Shown piece by piece: positions 57,369-64,000 of a stretch of 64,000 nt of DNA. The notes under the pieces were generated by a model. The model was not told where the DNA came from. It saw only the letters and a program-made list of their open reading frames with translations, and did not search any database. The translations under genes were made by a program, and so were the position numbers. Source of the stretch: Multifurca ochricompacta (taxonomy: Eukaryota > Basidiomycota > Agaricomycetes > Russulales > Russulaceae); assembly GCA_022496185.1 (NCBI GenBank), contig WTXG01000002.1, positions 1,364,001 to 1,428,000 of the forward strand. Direction: 5' to 3'. The first letter of the stretch is position 1. Every line of letters starts with the position of its first letter.

Positions 57369-57952
57369 TGTTACGTCCGGTGTGAGACGTCCTGCACGAC
57401 TTGTGCGACAGCTTTGTACGTTCATTCAGATAAGAGTCAATAGGACCTCTTGGAGTTGAAATGGATGAGTCAAAGTCAAAAGGGGCTGCTCCCTAATGAC
57501 GATGTTGAGCGGAAAGTGCTGAAAGCACTGAGACATCGAGTCAAAGGTTTCAAGGGGAAGTCCAGAAGACAAACACCAATGTATTCAATAAGTCGAGTCT
57601 GAGGTCTACAAGGTAGCTACAGCAGACTTATATACATAATTCAGTGGGCGTCTATGAGATAAGAACATGGAGTCAAGTGGGCCCGAATATCCGAAAGCGG
57701 AGGGCATAAAGCCTGCTTCTGATAGGGAACTAAGTAAGTGTCCAATCGTAAGATAAGAAGATAACAAGATAAGAGGGATAAGCATAGGCAAATAATGTAT
57801 ATACAAGTCCAAACAACAGTCATGGGGATGGGAGCAGCACATGTGAGGGATCCCACGAAGGAGAGGTGATAAGGAAGTGTATGTCAGTGGGCAAGTGGGG
57901 TCTCTGTTGGGGAGGGTAAAGAAAATAGGGCTGCTGGGCCCTGGTTGTAACA
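57369..57952 (-). repeat. Gypsy-I 5' LTR
   Basis: 584 bp. The self-priming site lies just inside (agactcgactt, about 57356-57366). It abuts Gypsy-D RNase H at 57953. Confidence 0.88.
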
Positions 57953-59705
57953 CTAGTAATTCCCGGTCCCAGATGTCATAGTTTTGTTCAGCAGGGGAGA
58001 ATGTCTCTGAATAGAAGGCGACTGGGTGAAGGAGCCCTGTGGCATCCCTCTGATTCAATACTGCCCCGTTAGCAAAGTGGGACACATCAACTTCTAGTTC
58101 GAATGGCTTTCCTAGGTCTGGCTGCAGAAGGACGGGCTCTGAACCCATTATATCCCTGATCGTTTCAAAGGCCTTCTGTTGATCTTTTTCCCAATGCCAT
58201 GGGACATCCTTCTTGAGTAGGTCATTGAGGGGTCGGGCAACTCCTGAAAATCCTCATACAAAGTGTCGATAGAAGTTACAAAATCCTATGAAAGACTGGA
58301 CGTCCTTGACACTTGTGGGTACAGGCCATTCTTGGATCCCTTGTACTTTTATGGGGTCCATTTGTACTTGTCCTCCTTTCAAAATGACTCCCAGGTATTC
58401 GACACTGGACTGCTCAAAGGAACACTTGGCTGGTTTGAGATATAAATCATGCTGATGCAGGATGTCCAACACCTGGTGTACTCGTTCACGGTGGTGCATT
58501 AAATCATTGGTGGTTGCTACCAGTATGTCATCCATATATACTACTACTTCGCCTGTAAGGATGAGATCCCGGAAGATGTGATTCATCATCGATTGGAAGG
58601 TGGCAGGTGAATTTGTAAGGCCGAAGAACATAACATTTGGTTCGAACAATCCCTGGTTCGTTTTAAATGCCGCTTTGCACTGGTCCCCTTCTCTGATCCT
58701 GACGTTGTTGTATCCCCAGTGAACGTCCATCTTTGTAAATAAGGACTTGTCCCGCATAGTGTTGATAAGTTCTGAAATGAGGGGAAGAGGATAGGTGTTC
58801 TTTACAGTGTAGGTGTTTATGCGTCGGTAGTCCTGTACAGGTCGGAGTTTACTGTCCTTTTTCTTGATGAAGAAGAAGGGTGATGCGTATGGAGACTTGG
58901 ATGGGCGGATGTATCCCTTTGCCAGGTGTTCTTCAAGAAATGCTGTCAGCGCTGTTTGTTCTGTTTGGGACAGCGGGTAAATCTTGCAGTCAATCGCTGC
59001 TGGCGCTTCCAGTACAAAGTCAATAGCGTGATCCCATGGTCTCACTGGTGGGAAGCATTGCGACTCTTCTTCAGAGAATACCTTCCAGTGCCGGTGGTAT
59101 TCCTTTGGTACTATTTCTTCAAAGGTTTTTTCCATCTGTCCCTCCACTGCTTTCTGTGCCAGCTCCGAGGCTTTGGTGACATAGCCGTGGTCAGCTTCGT
59201 CCTCTTTGCTGTCTTCCACCTGTAGCACTGCGTGTCGGACAGCATAATCATATCCTAACGACGTGATGATCACGGGGTAAAACTCCTTGTCCATGGTCGC
59301 GTCGCTCCAATTAATGTGTGGTTCAAAAGCTGCCAACCACGGGTACCCTAGAATGAGGTCCTCATCTCCCAAATTGGTGACAAGGAATCGAATTGCCTTC
59401 GTCTTCTCCCCCACTTGGACATTGAGGTCAGTATAATGCGTGATTTTTCCAGCTCGGTTTGCTGTTCTGTCAATGTTCCAGATATTTTTTTCCTGGGGAA
59501 GTTCCAGCATCCCCAAACCCATGGTCCTTGCCATTCGTGGACTGATAAAGTTGTCGGTGGCTCCTGAGTCTATCAGGATGTCACGATCGGCCGTCTTCTG
59601 TGTAGTCTCGAAATGTACTGGTATTTTCAATGATTTGAAGTGACTAGTATACACAGAAGTTACATGTAATGCTCGAGCCCAGGCCGATGGGGTTGAGCCA
59701 ATCAA
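57953..59705 (-). pseudogene. pol: Gypsy-D Pol, truncated in RNase H, one nonsense codon
   Basis: A single frame from 59705: protease (DSGATDNFIS), RT ([12 protein letters not shown]), connection and RNase H start (VDVSHFANGAVL), ending YDIWDRELLV at the Gypsy-I LTR. Its only break is TGA at 58256-58254 (FCNFYRHFV-stop-GFSG), where Gypsy-A has Arg. Integrase, chromodomain and ORF3 are absent. Confidence 0.86.
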
Positions 59706-61212
59706 AAATCCTTCTTGGCAAATGCTTTTTCAACTAGGATGGTGCGTACTTCCTCGCTCTCTTTCATCATATTAGCCCATATATTGTGGACTTTTTCCTC
59801 TTTCGTTCACTTGTCTATGGTCGGCGGGTTGTTAGAGATTGGGGCAGGAGCGGTGGTAGCTTCGGCAACCCATGCTCCTTTCTTTGGACAATTGCATGAC
59901 ATGTGTCCTTGAGCTTTGCATTGGAAGCATCTTCCTTCCTTCATCAATGTCTGCTGCTCATCTTCCGTGAGTGTAGCTCTCACTCTGGTTCGATCGGCAG
60001 AGGTGTCCATGGTGTTCGGGTCCCGAGGGGAGGCAGGCTTTATTCCGAACACTGCCTTCCATTGGTCCCGCGTTTTTCCTTTCTTTGTTTCTATTCCGAA
60101 GCGGGTTTGGAAATCAAGGAAATCCTGCTGCTGTCGTCGTGCAGCGTTGATCCATTGGGTCCAGTTCTGCAGGTGGTGAAACTGGATAATATTTTGACAA
60201 GCGGGTTTGGAAGTCCTTGAGAGAAGAGGTCCAAGGTGGCTTCCTCGTCCACATCATACCCAGCCCTGTTGGCTGTGCTCCAGAACTTGGCAACATAGCC
60301 ATCCAGATCCCCTTTCTCCATTCACAGACCCTTGAGTTCTCGGGCCGCCTTCTGCTTTGCTTGCCCGTCAGTGTAAGCATCCTGGAATCTCTGGGCAACC
60401 ACATCCCAGAGTCCTTCATTCATCATGGGACTTCCTCCTGCTATCTGGTCGTTCAGCCACTCAAGCTGTTCCATGGTCCAGTCATCCACTGCCTCCCCTC
60501 TTATTAATGAGAGGAACAGGTTGGTGCGTTGGAAGGGGTTTATGATTTGGGGGACATCGTGGTTGAAGTTACGGAAGGTTGTAAATTCCAACATGAACTT
60601 CCTGCTCTGTGAGCGGTCTCCGGTGAATGTCTGTGGGAGTACCCCAGAGAGTCGTCCTGATGAAGGGGGGGTTCCCGGGGTGGCAGTGGTGGGGATAGCA
60701 GGGGGAGGAGGAGGAGGTGGTGCTGGTGCGGGGATCTGAGCTGCGATGGTTGACATTCTTTGTGGAGTAACGGTGGTTGTGGACTGGGAGGATATCGTAG
60801 GAGTTGTTAATGCAGGGGCTCTGATCGTAACAACTTCTGGTGCAACCAGGGTGGTAGCTGTTGCTAATACTGGTGCGTCTTCACTGGTTTCGTCTGTGTA
60901 TTCTTTGTTCTCAGAATCGGTAATGATGGCAGGTGGATTTTCTCTCCAGGGGCCTAGTCCGAATTCTGGTGGTGCAGGTTGGGTTGTTACCCACGAGTTT
61001 CAGCTATCCGAGTATCAGATACAATACCAAACCCTTCTTTTGTTGTCGTATTCTACTGGATGGTATCTTCCGTCGTGATAGATGTAGTATCCAAACTCAG
61101 TTTCAAAATCTTTCCAGGCGGCAGAGCCAAGTACTTGCTGTGAAAGATTATTCTCGTCTCTGCGTTCGATGAGTTCTTCTTTAAACAAGGTCTGACTGCA
61201 GCTGGAAGCCAC
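59706..61212 (-). pseudogene. gag: Gypsy-D Gag, decayed
   Basis: GTG start at 61212. Two TGA codons (near 61015 and 61000) replace the CGA codons of Gypsy-A in RIRYSDSRNSW. Another TGA lies near 60320 (KGL-stop-MEKG), a one-base loss near 60190, and a TGA after NNPPTIDK near 59807. A knuckle, CFQCKAQGHMSCNC, is present. Confidence 0.83.
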
Positions 61213-61231
61213 AGTGAGAGACTCAACTTGA

Positions 61232-61811
61232 TGTTACGTCTGGTGCGGGACGTTCCACACAACATGTGTGACAGCGTTTCATTTATATTCAGATAAGAAT
61301 CCAATAAGGACTCTTGGAGTAAGACGGGATGAGTCAAAGTCAGAGGGGCTGTCCCTAAGACAATGTTGAGCAGAAAGGTGTCAGAAACACCGAGACAGAC
61401 AAGTCAGAGAATCAAGGGAGATGTCCAGAAGACAAGCACCGAGATATTCAATAAGTTGAGTCTAAGGCTTACAATGTAGCTAAGATGGGCTTATATACGT
61501 AATCAGACAGGCATCTATAGATAAGGCATATCGGAGTCATGTGGGCCCAAAGATACGAAAGCGTAGGGTGTAAAGCTGAGCTTCTGATAGGGAATTAAGT
61601 AAGTGTCTGGTCGTAAAGATAAGGAGATAAGAAGAGTAAACATAAGCAAATAGTAAGTATATATGTCCAAACAACGGTCACGGGGATGGGAGTAATGCAT
61701 GTGAGGGATCCCAGGAAGGGGATGTAATAAGGAAATGCAGTGTCGGTGGGCGAGTGGGGTCCCTGTTGGGGAGGGTAAAGAAAATAGGGCTGCTGGGCCC
61801 TGGTCATAACA
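61232..61811 (-). repeat. Gypsy-D 5' LTR, self-priming variant
   Basis: 580 bp. The RNA 5'-end 11-mer is AGACTCAACTT (61463-61453) and the primer site is AAGTTGAGTCT (61229-61219). Both carry the same change relative to the other copies, so pairing is kept. The TATA motif lies at 61492-61497. Confidence 0.88.
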
Positions 61812-63115
61812 GACTCGTTGTCACCAGTGGCGACAACATTAAGAGGGGGGTGATCCATTTTCACCATGACCTCCCCTCTGCTGGCCACCCTGGCATTGCC
61901 AACACCTACACCCTCACTAAACGAGATTACTGGTGGCCCAACATGAAACGAGACGTCGAAGACTATGTGAAAGGATGTGCTGCATGTCAAGCAAACAAGG
62001 TCAACACACATCCAAAAGTCCCACCAATATACGCCATCATGCCTACTGCATTGACCCCATTCCAGACCATTGCTATGGATTTTATAGTCAAACTCCCTGA
62101 GTCACAAGGGTTTGACTCCATCCTTACAATCACCGACCATGACTGTTTGAAGGCAGCCCTTTTCATACCCTGCAAAGAAACTATCACAGCCGAAGGAGTG
62201 GCAAAACTATATCTTGATCATGTTTACTGCCACTATGGACTCCCCCAGAAGGTCATCTCCGATCAAGACACTCGGTTTACATCAGCATTCGCATGAGCCC
62301 TGTGTAAAACATTGAATATCACACAGAACATATCCACAGCATACCACCCACAGACTGATGGACAGTCGGAACGTACCAACCAGTGGTTAGAACAGTATCT
62401 GCAGTTCTGGTGTAATAGACGACAAGATGATTGGGCCCAATGGCTCTCCACAGCAGAGTTCGCCCACAACTCCTGGCCCAATGGGACAACAAAGACTGCC
62501 CCATTCTCCCTTATCATGGGCTGGACCCCGCGAACCACATGGGTAGATAAGCCCACTAATGTGCCATCAGTAGCCCAGCGTATCGACCAATGGAAGGAAC
62601 TACAACAATCGGCCAATGAGAATCTACTGAAGGTGCAAGAGCTCTTATCGGCACTGCCTCACAAGTTCACACTATATCAAGCCAATGACTGGGTCTGGCT
62701 CAAGGGGAAGAACATTCATACATCACATCCCTCTGCCAAGCTAGTGCCCCGATGTCACGGACCTTTCCAGATCAGAAGGAAACTGTTGGATGTTTCATAT
62801 GAACTCAAACTCCCTGAGAAATGGAAGATCCACCCGGTCTTCCATGCATGACTACTGACTCCGTACAAGGAAACTTCCATGCACGGTGGAAACTTCCCAA
62901 GACCACCACCTGATCTCGTTGATGGAGAAGCAGAGTGGGAAGTGGATCGCATTCTGGACTCATCCCAAAGAGGCCGAGGGCACAAATTACATTACCTGAT
63001 CAAGTGGAAAGGGTTCCCAGACTCTGACAGTTCGTGGGAACCTGCCGGGAATATCTTTGCTCCGGCCCTTATCACGGAATTCCATTTACAACATCCCCAA
63101 GCACCCAGAACATAG
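61812..63115 (+). pseudogene. pol: Gypsy-F integrase and chromodomain, two nonsense codons
   Basis: Starts inside Pol at DRLVVTSGDN at the Gypsy-D LTR edge and stays in one frame to 63115. Integrase finger (HHDLPSAGHPG ... CAACQANK), core (AMDFIVKLPESQ, SDQDTRF, GQSERTNQ), tail, and chromodomain (WEVDRILDSSQRGRG ... LIKWKGFPDSDSSWEP). TGA at 62294-62296 (FA-stop-ALCK) and 62849-62851 (FHA-stop-LLTPY) both stand where Gypsy-B has Arg. The closest relative in the window is Gypsy-C. Confidence 0.87.
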
Positions 63116-63194
63116 TTAAAAGAGATGACTCTCAGCCCCAGATGAACCCCCCAGAACCACACTTCACTAGCAACGTTCTACTACCCACTCAAAC

Positions 63195-64000
63195 ATGTCC
63201 TCCTCCTTCATTGCTGCCTCTGCTGCCGTCGACGCCTTTGCCGCCACTCATGTCGTGGTGGAAGCTTTCCCCTCCGCTCACCCTTCCACACGTCCCTGTT
63301 CCCCCATCGACTACGAAGCTGCGGAGGAACGAGTCAAGAACCAGTCACCAAACCCCAACGACAACTTCGACCACTCTGAAGAACCACACCCAAACACCTC
63401 GTCGGCATGGAGCAGGATGATGACGTTCCCAAATTCCCTTTCTTCACCAACAACCCGAACTCCTCCATGTACTTCCCACTTGAAATCACAATGGCTGATG
63501 GAACAAAGGAGATAGCTAAGTACATCTTTTACACCAATGGAGGGATGGACGTTGCAGGCTGTATGAAGAAAGACGGGCCTGTTTATGGGGCCCCCATCTA
63601 TTTGGAGGAGTGGTACACTGGGCGTCTCCACCACACGATGAGTGACGAACAGCTGGGACATCTTGCAGCTGACGACCCCCAAGCATTTGCAATTGACGAA
63701 GTACTGAATGACATGCGCCTTCTGCGTCTCAAAGCTGAGGTAATGAGACTGCAGAAGACCCTCACACTGCGCACCACGTTGAACACCCAGTACAAGGAAT
63801 ATGCGAAACAGATGACGAGGCTCACGAGAGGAATGTTCCAAGTGGAACAGGAGGTGACAGAGATCCGGAAAAGATTAGAGAAGGGGGATGCGTACCAAAC
63901 TATTGCGGAAAGGTGCGCAGACACTTATGCGCAGCCCCTCCCACCACGATCACTAGGAGCTGCACCACAATTACTGCCAAACCGGTTTGAGATGCCGTGG
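63195..64000 (+). pseudogene. Gypsy-F ORF3 (runs off the window)
   Basis: It starts MSSSFIAASAAVDAF, 80 nt after the pol stop. A one-base deletion near 63392, relative to Gypsy-C, shifts the frame. The rest is open to the window end: EFPFFTNN-like block, YPLEIT-type block, GCMKKDGPVYGAPIYLEEWY, the helical region and PPRSLGAAPQLLPNRFEMP. It retains the CGA codon that is TGA in A and C. The zinc-knuckle part lies beyond 64000. Confidence 0.72.

Overview
The window reads as a transposon-dense stretch of a filamentous fungal chromosome, most likely a basidiomycete (Agaricomycetes). The signs are chromodomain Ty3/Gypsy elements of Tf1/sushi type, Ty1/Copia elements whose LTRs hold 49-60 nt introns with CTAAC-like branch sites, Tc1/mariner remnants, and heavy CpG-to-TpG decay. 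Only one host gene is plausible: a Ser/Pro-rich protein of unknown function at 165-1649. Almost everything from about 2.9 kb onward is nested mobile DNA. I saw no rRNA, tRNA or CRISPR.

Layout. 0-2.9 kb: host gene and unassigned intergenic DNA. 2.9-6.2 kb: a small repeat (R2) containing half of a Tc1-like element, containing the 5' half of Copia-1 (LTR, leader, gag). 6.2-13.7 kb: Gypsy-A (+), nearly complete. 13.7-16.05 kb: 3' end of Gypsy-2 (+), with integrase tail, its own ORF3 and an LTR. 16.05-19.9 kb: Gypsy-3 (-), decayed. 19.93-20.44 kb: a lone Copia LTR. 20.44-20.72 and 31.33-32.78 kb: Copia-2, split by LTR-E, which is itself split by Gypsy-C (-, 21.4-31.1 kb). Gypsy-C holds a solo LTR and a palindromic Tc1-like element. 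32.8-35.6 kb: Tc1-like fragments, R2 again and a solo LTR. 35.6-39.9 kb: the 3' half of Copia-1 on the minus strand. 39.9-47.4 kb: Gypsy-B (-), near-twin of A. 47.4-48.2 kb: LTR-K. 48.2-64.0 kb: truncated Gypsy-H, -I, -D (all -) and -F (+).

How the parts work. The A/B/C/D/H/I/F elements encode Gag, then Pol (protease, RT, RNase H, integrase, chromodomain) in the -1 frame, and then a third ORF (ORF3, about 399 codons) with a zinc-knuckle cluster. Their primer binding site is an 11-nt complement of the predicted RNA 5' end, which implies self-priming.

Main observations. (1) Each Copia LTR carries an intron-containing copy of its own RNA leader, followed at the predicted poly(A) point by an exactly spliced 39-40 nt copy that begins at the predicted transcription start. 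(2) The two Copia-1 halves, their TSDs and the surrounding nested elements show that 13699-39868 is inverted, with a duplicated Gypsy at each end. (3) ORF3 is conserved between Gypsy families. A misassembly between near-identical repeats is the main alternative for (2).
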